Positions 36,672-47,708 of a DNA stretch of 64,000 nucleotides are shown here, piece after piece. The stretch is taken from positions 389,180 to 453,179 of the forward strand of contig PDHQ01000007.1 of the NCBI GenBank assembly GCA_003339415.1, read 5' to 3'. How positions within the stretch are numbered: position 1 is the first letter of the stretch; every line of letters begins with the position of its first letter. Under the pieces are notes generated by a model. It did not search any database, was not told where the DNA came from, and saw only the letters and a list, made by a program, of their open reading frames with translations. The translations under genes were made by a program, and so were the position numbers. Source of the stretch: Ophiocordyceps camponoti-saundersi (nom. inval.) (taxonomy: Eukaryota > Ascomycota > Sordariomycetes > Hypocreales > Ophiocordycipitaceae).

Positions 36672-37188
36672 GATCACCCTCCGAGACCGAGGACGCACCA
36701 CCGAAAACCGACCTAAGGAACAAAGCGAGACGAGCCGAGACGATAACATCAACATGGGCTGGTTATAGAAGAAGAGGGGGGGGGATAAACGAGCGGAGTC
36801 ACAAGAGACGCGGCTCCTGCGGTTCCTTCCCCCCCCGTCCTTCGACTTTGCCGTCTCACCATTAGAACGCCACGAAAGCGAGTCTGAGATACCGTCAACC
36901 AAAGTATCCTGCGTCAGCCTTGTCCGTACCATCTACCCCTCATCGCGCCTTGTGCGCTACCGTCCCGCATCCCCAGCTATACTCACGTGAAATGTACTCG
37001 GCGAGTCATTGGCGGAGGCAGCGGGATACGTGGGGTCGCGCATGTCCGAATACGACAGATAACCAACCTCAACCTTCTTCTGCCTCTGCTTCGTCTCTGC
37101 TTCGTCTCTTCTTCACCTCTTTCTCTCGCATCATCTGCTATTCCCCTATCGTCTAATACTGTTTACTTTTTTATTCTGGTATCGAAAC
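36672..37188. promoter_or_regulatory. Divergent region MoaB-fold protein / GMF
   Basis: 517 bp between two divergently transcribed start codons. It may include a first non-coding exon of the minus-strand gene: a CAG-ended, CT-rich intron-like stretch lies at 36672-36720 on that strand. CTTCTGCCTCTGCTTCGTCT repeats precede the GMF start. No separate gene is seen. Confidence 0.4.
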
Positions 37189-37829
37189 ATGGCATGTCCC
37201 GTCTCTGCTATTCTGCGCTGTTATTCTGCGCTGCCCGCTCGCCCGCTGCTCGCTAACACGGCCTCGTGTCAGGCATCCGAGTCGAGGCTCTTCAAATTCT
37301 CCGGCGAGACAAAAGACCATCTGCGCAAGTTTCGCCTCACAACCTCGCGATCCAAGGAGCCACAGGCCGTCATATGTGCGTCTATTCTTCTCCACCTCGC
37401 CCGACCGAGCTGATATCAGGTCTCTTCCCCAAATCATCTTCTAGATATGATCGACAAAAACACGCACGAGATCCGCCAGGATGACGACAAGACCGTGTAC
37501 AAGTCGCTGGACGAAATCGCAGACGACCTGCCCGACCATACGCCCCGTTATATCCTCCTCAGCTATCCACTCACTCTGGTCAGTTCTCTTCTTTCTCCTC
37601 TCTCAACCAGCTGCCGCAAAGCCACTGACGCGACGTCCAGCCCGATGGTCGCATGTCGGTGCCGTACGTCCTGCTCTACTACCTTCCAAATACCTGCAAC
37701 GCCGAGATCCGCATGTTATACGCCGGCGCAAAGGAGTTGATGCGGAATACGAGCGAGGTCGGCAAGGTCATCGATATCGAGTCAGCCGAGGATCTGGATC
37801 AGATACCTGGCAAATTGGGCTCCGAGTAG
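37189..37829 (+). CDS. GMF1: Glia maturation factor (Arp2/3 debranching, AIM7/GMF)
   Basis: Preferred exons 37189-37191, 37273-37375, 37445-37578 and 37641-37829 give 142 residues, the normal GMF length. The first intron then starts GC (ATG|GCATGT) and ends TGTCAG, giving MASESRLFKFSGE. If that intron is retained, the frame stays open and adds a 27-residue N-terminal stretch rich in Leu/Ala/Arg. The body (LRKFRLTTSR, RYILLSYPLTL, YVLLYYLPNTC, MLYAGAKELM) is the ADF-H fold of GMF. Known role: it binds Arp2/3, dissolves branch points and limits branched actin at cortical patches. It converges with NBP35, with 157 bp between the stop codons. Confidence 0.88.
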
Positions 37830-37986
37830 GTAGAGAGCTGTCGGCGTTGTGTACGATGGAAGCGGCTTGATGTTGGCGTTTTTGAATTCGGCGTACCATT
37901 CATTTTGAAATCCCCCCCTTTGGATTGGTCGTGCTTGGTTTCGGCGTCACTGGCGAAAGGGGGAGCACTCTTTGTGGAAGAAAAGA

Positions 37987-39024
37987 TCAGATTGCATCTT
38001 CTGGCAGTACCTTGTCCGGGTCGAGCCCCAACTGTGCTGCGACGCCTCTCGCCACCCGTCTGAAGGCGACGCAGGCCGGGCTGTCTGGGAAGGAGTCTAG
38101 ATAGCTCTCCCCGTAGTCGCACGCTATTCGTATTCGCGGATCCAGCGGCACGGCGCCGAGAAATGGCACGTCCATCTCTTCGGCCAGAGCCTTGCCTCCG
38201 CCCGTGGTGGGTCGGAAGATGAGGCTCTCGCCCTTGCAGTTGGGACAGACGAAGCCGCTCATGTTCTCCACCAGGCCCAGGACCCTGATGCCAGCCTTGC
38301 GGCAAAAGTCCAACTCCTTGCGGACATCCAGAAGCGACACCTCTTGAGGGGTGGTGATGACGACGGCCCCGTCGACGCCGCTCTCCTTGAGCCACGAGTT
38401 GACACTGAGGTGTTCGTCGCTCGTACCAGGCGGCGTATCGACGAGCAAAAAGTCAAGCTCCCCCCATTCGACGTCCTTCAAAAACGTCTTGATAAGGCCA
38501 TTCTTCTTAGGCCCACGCCATATGATGGCATCATCCCGGTTCGGAAGCATGAACTGGATGCTCATGACCGCCAAGTTATCCATGACCCAAACAGGCGACC
38601 AGCCCGAACCACTAACATGAATCGTCTCCTCCTCGACGCCCATCATCCTCGGCATGCTCGGCCCACAGATATCCGTGTCCATGATACCGACGGCGCTGTC
38701 CGCATTGGCGGCAAAGGCCCGCGCGAGCAACGACGTGAACGTGCTCTTGCCCACGCCCCCCTTGCCGCTGAGTACCAGTACCTTGTGCCGCACCTGCTCC
38801 AGCCTCGCCGTCACCAGCGGCACGTCCGGGTCCGGCCCCGTGGGCGTGGCGGACGCGCAGATGGCTTGGTTAGGACAGCCGGCGCACGAATCTGCCTTGC
38901 CGGCCTGTTGCGATTCAGGACCGGGACAGTGTTCCGGCTCGGGCGCGACGAGGCGCGGTTTTTGCGGAACGGGGTTTTCTAGCACTTCTTGGAGGGATTC
39001 GGGCTCCTCGAGTAAGGGGGCCAT
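37987..39024 (-). CDS. NBP35: Cytosolic Fe-S cluster assembly factor NBP35
   Basis: Single exon, 345 residues. The N-terminal ferredoxin-like cluster site is Cys33-x13-Cys47-x2-Cys50-x5-Cys56. The deviant Walker [10 protein letters not shown] spans 87-95. The C-terminal CPNC (Cys260, Cys263) makes the bridging cluster with CFD1. This identifies NBP35 rather than CFD1, which lacks the N-terminal Cys set. NBP35 is the scaffold ATPase of the cytosolic Fe-S assembly machinery, supplying clusters to nuclear and cytosolic enzymes, and is essential in yeast. No introns, unlike its neighbours. The first ATG of the frame is used. Confidence 0.95.
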   Translation of the reverse strand: MAPLLEEPESLQEVLENPVPQKPRLVAPEPEHCPGPESQQAGKADSCAGCPNQAICASATPTGPDPDVPLVTARLEQVRHKVLVLSGKGGVGKSTFTSLLARAFAANADSAVGIMDTDICGPSMPRMMGVEEETIHVSGSGWSPVWVMDNLAVMSIQFMLPNRDDAIIWRGPKKNGLIKTFLKDVEWGELDFLLVDTPPGTSDEHLSVNSWLKESGVDGAVVITTPQEVSLLDVRKELDFCRKAGIRVLGLVENMSGFVCPNCKGESLIFRPTTGGGKALAEEMDVPFLGAVPLDPRIRIACDYGESYLDSFPDSPACVAFRRVARGVAAQLGLDPDKVLPEDAI

Positions 39025-40591
39025 GGCTGGGTGTGTATTGTGCTTGTCTGATCTGACAGGAGGATGTTTGTCGTCCTCCGTTGTCGGCTACTGGCGCTTA
39101 TTTTATTACATCATAGGGGAGAGGTTCCAGGTTCATGAGCACGTGACGTGACTGGGATGTAGTCTCGTCACGTGTAGTTGCGCGATAGTGAGGCTCATCG
39201 CACGTCCCCTGATTTTTCCATCGACGACGACACGACAATGTGAAAGTGCTTTCATAACATCATGGAAGCACAAAGAAATAAATCTCTGGGGTGATATGGA
39301 AGAGGACATTAATGCGGAAAGAACAGTGACCGTCATTGACATGAACACATGTATGTACGGATATATATTTCTCGGTTCTACGGAGTAAATGTAAGAAGTG
39401 AGAGCCGCAACAGTGAAGGAAACAATTATACGCACTCCGAGATTGCGCATGATCAAACGACCAGCTGATCCTATCGCTCAGACGATCTCATAATCGCGTG
39501 TGTGGTCAGACCTCGTACGGATCCCTCGTCCAGGTCCCTCGTCCAGGTCAGTAAGTCATTCGCAGGGGTCCATATCTGCGTATAACTACGGATACAGGTA
39601 GCTAATAAGACAACGACCGAAGAAGCACTGACTAATTACATCTCAGCCGCAATCAAGGCCATTCTTCTCTTAAACGACTCTCACCTCAACCCTGACGCAC
39701 AGCTTCGTCTCTCCCGGACGTAGCTTCAGCCCCCGGAAGCGAGAGAACGACCTAGTGGCGGTGACGAGCAGGATTGCACCCTCCCGCTCATCACATTCTC
39801 CCCACGGGGATCAGCAACTCGTCGTCTAAGACGCCACCTTGGCTACGACCTTGTTTCTGAAATTTTCCCTCGCGTGCTAAGGTGAGACTGTGGAAGAGAA
39901 GGGGATGTGAGACAGGCGCCTACAGCAACGCCTACCTACCTACTTAGCCTGGCTCGTTCCCGCCGGAACGTAGGTAATGTGAGACCTCTGTGCTTTTTTT
40001 TTCGGTGTTCCGTATAGACGCCCTTGACGGGATGATGTGCGTCTATCCTCGGGTTGTTCTAACTTTGGAGGAGTAAACCCGTTAAACCTCTTTGTAGAGA
40101 GAGAGGTCATAAGAAAGCTCATATAAGACTCATACTCGCATAAACAGACAACTGCATAGACAACTCACCGCTGCCACAAGTCAGACAAGCCAAGAAAAAC
40201 CACCCAGAAAGAAACATGCCTCATTGATTCAACGTGGAGTTTCACAAAAAAAAACCACACACGTGGCCCTCCCATTCCAGAACCCCCCTCCCCTGTTTCT
40301 AAGCCGCTTAAGCTGACCTGAACGCCATCCCGAGATGAAGCTAAAAGCCACTATTCAGGAATGCTTATTCCGTATCTACGGTACCGTGGGAAAGATGGCA
40401 ACCTACACTTACACGGGCAAAAGGCAGAGACGGATATAGATGAAAGACCGCATAGTGGCAACTCTTGTTCGAGTAACGAGACCTGAAAACAAATATATAA
40501 ATGCGGCTGAGGCTCTCTCCCGTGAGGGAGTGAAATCCAAGGCTCGCCTTTCATCACTGTCAAGCACGGAATCTCGTTATCTCCTTTCAAG
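39025..40591. other. Gene-free region upstream of peroxidase
   Basis: 1.57 kb. It contains the NBP35 promoter at the left end, a short CCCTCGTCCAGGT tandem at 39523-39549, a CTACCTACCTACTTAG run near 39930-39948, and an ACTAAT/TATAAATG stretch at 40495-40502 that could serve the downstream gene (about 90 bp before its ATG). No protein-like ORF. Confidence 0.4.
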
Positions 40592-41828
40592 ATGCGAAGC
40601 TGGCACCTCGTCTCGCTCTACCTCGTCACCTTCCTCGATCCAGTGACGGGATTCAACTTCGGGCCCTTCAAGTCACCCTTTTCCAAAGCCCAGGGACCGC
40701 TTCAATCGCCGATCCGCTCCCCGCGAGGACCCAGCGATCCGTCCACCTGGCAGTGTCCGCCCGGGACACCGGGGGCGAAGCGGGATGCTAACGGCTTTTA
40801 CTTCCAGCCTCCAGGCCCCAATGACTGTAAAGCCTGGCCTCCCCTTTCCCTTCTCTTCTTCTGATTGATGTCATCTTTCAGTGGCTGACATGATATGTTC
40901 TTCGATTTTGAAAAGCTCGAGGTCCATGCCCTGGTTTGAACGCCCTGGCCAACCACGGATACTTCCGCCGGTCGGGCAAACAGGTCAACCTCCTCGACAT
41001 CGTCTTCAACGCCCTCAAGGGCATAGGCGTCTCTCCGGAAATAGGCCTCATCGTCGGAGCCCTGGGCTACGTATCAAAGCTAGCCGACCTCAAGCGGGTC
41101 CTCTCTCTGGGGTTTGACCTGGACGAGCTGGCCGGTCACCTACCAAGCTTTGCCATCGAGCACGACTGCAGCTTCTCTCGCGAAGACTACGCGCTGGGTG
41201 ACAACAACAACTTCAACCCGGAGCTTTGGGCCGTCGCTCTCAAAGAGTTGAGCAAGTCCGATAAAGTCACGGCCTTTTCCATGGGGAGAGCCAAGAGCGC
41301 TCGTGTGGACGATGAGATCGTCCGGCGTGGATTCAACGGGTACGAGCCTCGGGCCATTGCTTTCGGCGCCATCGAAGTCGGTCTCATCCTCACCACTTTG
41401 GCACCCCTGAGCCTGGGTCTCGCCGTGGGATCCTCGCCCCTGCCGTGGGTCCGATCCTTATTCGAGGAGGAACGGCTTCCGTGCGATTGGAGCCCTGTTC
41501 CGTTGAAGACGAACACCATCACCGCCCTGGCACTGGGTGTGGAATCGTTGCTCGGAGACAAGAAGCTTTTGGGCCACGTTGCTCAAGGCATCGTGCTCAC
41601 ACCTCAGGTAAGAGAACATGAGCCCCCCCTTCAAAACAGTTGACGGACTAACAGGGGGATAACTCCCTGCAGGGCATCCTGGACGCTCTCTTTCACCACC
41701 GAAACGGCACCAGGCCGACCGAGGACGTCAGAAGACACCAAATGGCTCTCATGAGGAACGCAGTTTCGGACATGGGACACGACGTGGACAGCGTCGACTC
41801 GCTCGAGAAGTTGTGGGGAGGGCAATAG
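40592..41828 (+). CDS. Secreted heme-thiolate (chloroperoxidase-like) peroxidase
   Basis: Three exons, 40592-40826, 40916-41607 and 41673-41828, give 360 residues. Residues 1 to about 21 (MRSWHLVSLYLVTFLDPVTG) look like a signal peptide. The splice at 40826/40916 rebuilds PPGPNDSRGPCPGLNALANHG, in which Cys83 of the PCP motif is the predicted heme thiolate ligand. Glu160-His161-Asp162 (FAIEHDCSFSRED) matches the EHD motif of the family. An acidic residue in GAIEVGLIL is a candidate for the distal catalytic Glu. Family members are secreted haloperoxidases or unspecific peroxygenases that use H2O2 to oxidise aromatics or sterigmatocystin-like substrates. A good CTGAC branch site at 40885-40889 supports the first intron. 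Confidence 0.88.
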
Positions 41829-44117
41829 GGATGACTACGAGGTCAGCTTTGAGGATTATTAGGATTAGTGAGAGTTTCTGGCAATATGAATATGAATAGA
41901 GCAATGGAGTTTTGGAGGATTAAAAAGAAGATGAAAGAAAGAATGGACCATCAGGTGACGCCTTGGAAAGTGAAGTTGTCAACAATCCCCGTGGCTAGGA
42001 GTGACTGTTACGATTTTTTGCTTCTCATCGTTATAAGTTACGTTACATGGTAGTAGAGCATTTGTCTCTGCTCCGCATGTATTTGAAAGGGTCCAATCGG
42101 TAACATGATCATGCATTGATCGAACGTAGGGCGTTATCCTTTTATTGTCCCGTTTGTCTAGTCATAGTGATGATGATAGCTGTAAGTTCCCTTGCTCCCT
42201 GTCCTCCATGTCTTCCCCCTTTTCCCTCAACAGACTGGGGGCATTCAAATAGTGGTAGACCTCGACCACCTCACGATGCCAACTCATCTGGCGACCCGGG
42301 GCTCAACAAGTCCATTTCGACCCTAACCCTACTTACCCTACTAACCGTTTTGCTGCTTGTCCTTTCTTTCTCTTCTTTAAGGTCGTTGCATTCCTTTTAG
42401 AGGGTCTCAATTTTGGTCACTGCTGTTATCTTCGTCGATGGTAACTTATTCCTCTCAACTAGCTGTCTGCTCTCATCCTTCACGGCATCGTCAAGCACCC
42501 GCTTCAACGGGTTAACACTCGACGACTCTGGTCTTGCCAATAAATCGTCGCCTGGAAGAGCATGGTCTGAATCTTCAACTGGATCAATTGGGCCTGAATC
42601 CACCCAAAGGTTGTCAATCCTGGTTTTGGTTGCTTCTTCCCCTCGGCAGGCTTGGGCTGCGTCCGCCATAGTCACGTCATTTTGACTTCTGTCGCTTCCA
42701 GGCATCACCCACCGTCTTGACTCTCTCACCACCTGGAGTCGCGTGCCAGCGAGGTTCAACGACCAGGACTGGGGACTCATCTCTCAGTCTAGACGACTGC
42801 AGCGTGCTGGGCCCTAGTCACAGGTTTGGGGCAAAATTCGCACGTCTCTAAAGTGCAGACGGACGCCTCGGACCACGAGAAGGGGAGTAAAAGAGAAAAA
42901 GAAGCTGCACTCAACCGGAGAGGGTGCCCAACCTGCTCGAAGGGGGGCCAAGGACTTTCACCTTAACTACGCCCGGAACTTCTAAATCAAGTAATATCTT
43001 TGGTGATTCTTCAAACGCAATCCCCGCGGAGCCCTTGGAAGACGTGGCGACGCTTGTTTTTGCGCGTGGTGTCTGCGGCGGCGATTGCTGCGGCTGTTGC
43101 CGCTATTCGTCTCCGTCACAGGAGTAACTCTGGCCGGCACAGCTGCAGTGGGGAATAGTGAACCGGAGCGTCCGGAGTTGTGGTCGCCGCCGCCGCCGGA
43201 GCGGCCTCCTCCACTATCGCTTGGGCGGCGGTAGTCGTCTGCGTCGCCGTTGTCTGCAACTCCGATGTTCGGTAACGCTCCCACAGAAGTGAGGGGTTTC
43301 TTCCTCCTCAGCTAAGCGTAGAAGTTCTAGATGCCCTTTAAAGGCCACTGGCGTATAGTAAATGAATAACCCTGTTACACGCCAACTCTGTAGTCGTACT
43401 CTTTGCTCCCTGTTGCTGCGGCTTCACAGTCGCATCCTCTGCTGTATAATGTTGAGGATTGGGTGGTTTTGAGTCCGCGCGAGACGAAGGCTTGGTGATG
43501 AACGGGCGGGAAGTTGCCGCTGACCTTCAGGCGCCTGAGCCTTGACAACCCGCTCCAGTTAGTCGAATCCGTCTCCAATCTCCCCGAGCCGTAACCCTTC
43601 TCGACGTTGCTCAGTGATGTCAATCATTTCCTGCAGCTCATGATGAATGGAGGTGTATGGACAAGCAAGAGCTGAACGTCTGATTCCCCGTCGTTGTCAT
43701 CGTCGTTTGGCTTCTTCCGGTGAGAAGATGCGGATATCCCGCCAGGCTGCCAAGGTCCTTCTTGACGCTTGTGCTCGCCCCCGTTCGCCCTGAATCGAAG
43801 AGGTGAAGAATCTTGAGGCGCCAGTCCCGGATAAAGCTTCCCTAGTGAAAACTAGGGGGCGTTGTCGAGCAATAAGCTCAAGGAATTATACAGCTTCGAC
43901 TTTCCAGACATATTCTTTCTTTCCTCCGACAATGGAAGATGTATTGGTTGAGGTATGCGCCAGCTGATACCCCGAGGAACCATGCCAATCGCCCTAAGCC
44001 ATGCAACTCTGTGCGTATAGAACACTAGAAGAAGCGCAGGCGACGAGCCGTGTGGTCGCCTGTAACCGTGATACTGCCAGTGCCACTGATAGTGCAAGAG
44101 GCATCTTGATCGTAGGC
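41829..44117. other. Start of accessory region, mostly unassigned
   Basis: No confident gene. A minus-strand open frame at 42780-42397 (127 residues, acidic/Lys-rich, DSGPIDPVEDSDHALPGDD) looks protein-like but has no recognised motif. A Gly/Arg-rich frame at 43284-42982 is GC-driven. 42324-42345 contains CCCTAACCCTACTTACCC, a chance telomere-like stretch. Nothing else is supportable. Confidence 0.3.
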
Positions 44118-44834
44118 CTAGAAGAGGTCGTTCTCATTATCGTCGATGATAATAAGCTCCTCCAGGCGACGCTGCCCGCCATGCCGAGATGGCGTCGAGA
44201 ACGTATCGTCGCTGCTTCTAACAGACCGACGATCATGGTCCGAGACGTTTGTCTGGCGCCACTGGAGGAGGCTGGCTCCTCCTACCACGGGGCCGTCATT
44301 TCCTCTTGCGCCGCCGTCGTCACGAGGAGACCTGTCAGTGCTCGAGGCTGAGGGCGAGTAAAAGGGCGGCACGTAAGGCCGTTGTTTATAAGACGGCGGC
44401 GGCGGCTCGTCTCTCTTCACCGCGCGGGTTTGGCGAATCATTCGATATGGCGCGGGAGTCGAGCACATTATTGCGAATGCAGTTGAGCCTATCTCGTCGG
44501 ATAGGAGCGCCACTCGACCTAGTAGTGGGCATACTGGTGATCGATATATGGAGGTGATTCGGCGAGGAAATCGAACTTTCCGACGTCCTTTTTGGTCCGA
44601 TTCAAGTGGTAGGGCCTTGTGAGCCGGTGGTTTGGTCTCACGATGAGTTTTGCGTCCCAAGTCCCTGCTTTCGATCCAAATGTGATGGCCGTTTGGTACT
44701 GGTCGTGGCCACCACCCTTTAGGGCTAACTTTGATAATGCTGCTCCCATTGATTTCCATGTCTTTCCAGCCAACTGGCTTGTCCTGCAGCAACTGTTCCA
44801 CGCTGATGATCATACGGTCCCACAGTCGCCTCAT
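44118..44834 (-). pseudogene. Frameshifted paralogue of the 47.2-47.6 kb ORF
   Basis: Two minus-strand frames each match part of the ORF at 47610-47248. Frame one has VGWKDMEINGSS, equivalent to LGWEDMDIVDAA there. Frame two (44773-44519) continues with LSKLALKGGGHDQYQTA and FGSKAGTWDAK, equivalent to SKLALKGHGHVQYETA and HGSKAGVWDAK. Aligning the nucleotides places a single extra base between the two blocks. The rest of frame one continues to 44118 and ends acidic (IIIDDNENDLF). No function recognised. A real short intron at the shift is unlikely because the two copies otherwise align without a gap. Confidence 0.55.
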
Positions 44835-45448
44835 TATCCAACGACCCGTACCCGATCAGAACGTCTTCATTGTCGTGATATGCGTATACGCCGTCATCGT
44901 CCTTGAGTGCCCCAATTGCTGCCTCTTATGCGCGGAGGCACTTTGGCTTCATCCTTTGTCGAGCCGCCTGTCTTCTTACACGCTCTGTTTTGAGCTAATC
45001 TCCAGACTGAGATGCGGGTGCTGAGTAGTATGTCTCGTCTGTTTCCGCCGGCCCTGTCGTCAGAGGACATGTGCGGCAAGTTACAGCCAATAGACGTTGA
45101 CGTGGTCCAGGCGAATGCTTCGTCCATGTCCTTGAAGAACTCGTCGTGGTCACTCCCATCTCGTCCGAGGCCGACGACTCAACGATGATGGTCTTGAACC
45201 ATTTTTCCGATCGAATCATCTTCGCAATCCAGCACCGCAAATACGCGTGACGACTTGGCATGTACGTGAACGGTGATATCACGGGCGAAAGTTGTCACCC
45301 CCCGATTTACCTCAGCCTATTTTTCTTTCTGTTAACCATTGTCTTTACCGTCTTCCTCCACTTTTGCTTACCGAGACAGCGTACAACTTCACACGCTCAT
45401 GGCTTCCGCGCTTCGTCATTTTGAACGCCAAAAAAACGACACGGCCAT

Positions 45449-46732
45449 TTAGCAATGTTGTTCAGTTGGATGCTTTCCTTGTTCTTGTTGAGTCCAATAA
45501 CACCTCTTCCTCTTCTGGTTGGCCTCACGGCCCAGACGAAGGTGCTGCAATACGTTAGCTATCTATCACGTTAACAAATGGGTCATGACGAGCACTCACT
45601 TCTTCCTCCGTCCCTTCCTCCAGCGGCCAGTGGCTGTTCACGAAGGTCGCCAAGGCCTTGGCGGTCTCCACTCCCCCCTCAACAACCTGTGTATCTCCTG
45701 TCAGCTTCTGCACTGCCAACTGACACAAGGAATATATCCTTACCGGGACGCACTTCGTCCCCGTCTTGCCACAGTCATAGCAGGCCTTGGCCCGCACCGA
45801 CGCTTGTTCCTAACAGGCGCGGAATCTTCACGCTTGTCTGTACTCCCTTGATCTGATAGCTGATAATGTCACCAGAAGGACAGGCCAGTGCCCGAGGCGT
45901 GAAACTTTCTGTTCCTTTCCCGGCCAATTCCTTTTTGGCCTTTTCGACGGCTGAAGCTGAGTGGGGGAAGTCCGGCGCGTAGGACGTGATTCTCCAATCC
46001 GGCAGCCGATGTCCGGTCATCTGAATTGGTCACCATGGCTGCTATCCGCAAAGACGACGCGAGAAACCGATCGTAGCGGGTTCATATGGCCAAAGGCAAC
46101 CTGAGTCGTCCTCCCGCGATCCCCGACCGGGCAAGTTTCATTTCGGCTTCCAAAGGTAGTTGTCGGAAAGTCGGCGAATGGCACGATACTGGTAATCCAG
46201 TTTAAGAATGTTTTCGATACCCTCCTCGGTAGAAACTGAAGCTGTTTGCCACGGTATCGTAGAAGGTGGGACTTTGGCAAGGCTTATAAGTAATTGGTTT
46301 TGCAATTCCGATACTTCTCGTTCAAAAGAACCAGGTGATAGGCGTATCAAACACCAGTCGCTACTCTTCAGCTGAGACGCCGATTCGCCTCCCGGAGTTC
46401 CCACAAGATCTGCCGCGACAAAGACTGACTTTCCCAGTGCTGATTTCCAAGGGTGGTGGTGAGTTGCTCAATAGCGGTTAACAGGCGCTGAAAAACTCTG
46501 CCTTCCGCGGGCTCCGCCGCCGCGCTCCGCGTCTCTGTCGCGCGATGCCTCTCCCACTCCGTCCACAAATTCTCCTGCAGTATATCCCACTATAGCCTGT
46601 CAGCCCGCTTCAGCTCCGCTCCGATCCGCTCCGCCCCGTGCATACTCACCTGCAGCCCTGACGTCTCTCCGCCGTTCGCGATGTATATGGCGGCCGCTCT
46701 CGCGCCTGAGCTATCCGTTGTTTCTGATACCA
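45449..46732 (-). CDS. Unknown family, copy A: C-x2-C-x6-C exon gene
   Basis: The 3' exons are clear: 45809-45744 (66 nt, 22 codons, contains ACYDCGKTGTKC), 45686-45600 (87 nt, ...FVNSHWPLEEGTEEE) and 45544-45449 (96 nt with stop, HLRLGREANQKRK...). All junctions are phase 0, with introns of 57 and 55 bp that have CTGAC/CTAAC branch sites. Upstream, a 60-bp intron (46649-46590, GTGAGT..TATAG) joins ...NGGETSGLQ to WDILQENLWTEWERHRA. The part between 46370 and 45810 changes frame and I cannot place its introns, so a decayed 5' half is possible. The C-x2-C-x6-C spacing equals half a Zn2Cys6 finger; metal binding is inference. Function unknown. Related exons recur at 50.7-53.9 kb. Confidence 0.5.
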
Positions 46733-47247
46733 AAGGCCCGGATATACCTCACGTGGATAGGATGCGGCGCTCCTCCTATCGTACGATCAGCAGATGTCCA
46801 ACACGTATCGTACGAAGGAGATACTCACCATGACCGTCGTGTGCGCCATCTTCGCGCGAAGACCTTTCCTAGATTCCTCGCGTTGACTTGGCAATCTTTC
46901 GCAGAGAGTCCTGTTGGGTGTCGTTTGTCTGAGAAAAGTGAAAGTTGCAGGTTGAGGGTGCTTCCTTCACACCCATTTGCCCAAGAGTCCAGAGCCAAGA
47001 GTTTATGGTGTGATGTGTCACTTTTGGCCCGAAGCTTTCTTGCAAAAGAACATGTAGTCGATCAAAGACAGTTATGAAGATTGACTGTTGAGGATGAGAC
47101 GCTGGTCGGGCCAGTAAGATCTACCGTCGTCAAGTTCGACCGCCCTTCCCTCTTCCACTTCGCCGATTCAAAACGGAGAAAGGAAATAAAAGAAAGACAG
47201 GAGAATACCCGATCTTGGCCACCGATATCAGAGTACAGCCTTGGCCA

Positions 47248-47610
47248 TCAGAGTTCGCTTTCTGCGGCATCGTCTGCGTCCATTCCACTCGCGGGTTCCA
47301 CCGTAATCAACCGCGGTGTAAGGCAGGTTGTACGCCTGTCAATCACTCGTCTGACATTCCAATTGGCTCTGAACTTGGCGACTTTCTTTGCATCCCACAC
47401 TCCTGCCTTAGATCCGTGGGCAAGGGCTGTTTCATATTGGACATGGCCGTGGCCCTTCAGAGCCAGCTTCGACACAGCGGCGTCCACAATGTCCATATCT
47501 TCCCATCCGAGAAGAATCGCGTCTCCGGAATTTCGGTTTCTCAACGTAGTCAGTAACGAGTTTGTTTGCTCAAGTATCTCAAGCGACGATGGAGAAGCGT
47601 GGTCCATCAA
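47248..47610 (-). CDS. Unknown ORF with SKLALKGHGHVQYETA motif
   Basis: 120-residue open frame, Leu-rich start (SSLEILEQTNSLLTTLRN) then LGWEDMDIVDAAVSKLALKG and HVQYETALAHGSKAGVWDAK. A second, frameshifted copy lies at 44834-44519, which argues that this frame is or was translated. No family recognised. Probably part of a larger spliced gene, since it neighbours copy A and shares its strand. The tail (DADDAAESEL) ends at 47248. Confidence 0.4.
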   Translation of the reverse strand: MMDHASPSSLEILEQTNSLLTTLRNRNSGDAILLGWEDMDIVDAAVSKLALKGHGHVQYETALAHGSKAGVWDAKKVAKFRANWNVRRVIDRRTTCLTPRLITVEPASGMDADDAAESEL

Positions 47611-47708
47611 GGCCTGGCACCAATGGGACCTGCATTATACGCGTATTGTGAAGTGCCGCCATCCTCTTGGCCGGGTATGTGTCGCCGATAAACGATTTCT
47701 TCTTCACC

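Noticed and set aside
42321..42346. Telomere-like CCCTAACCCTACTTACCC stretch
   Set aside because: Only two adjacent units and then divergent; too short to call an interstitial telomere repeat.
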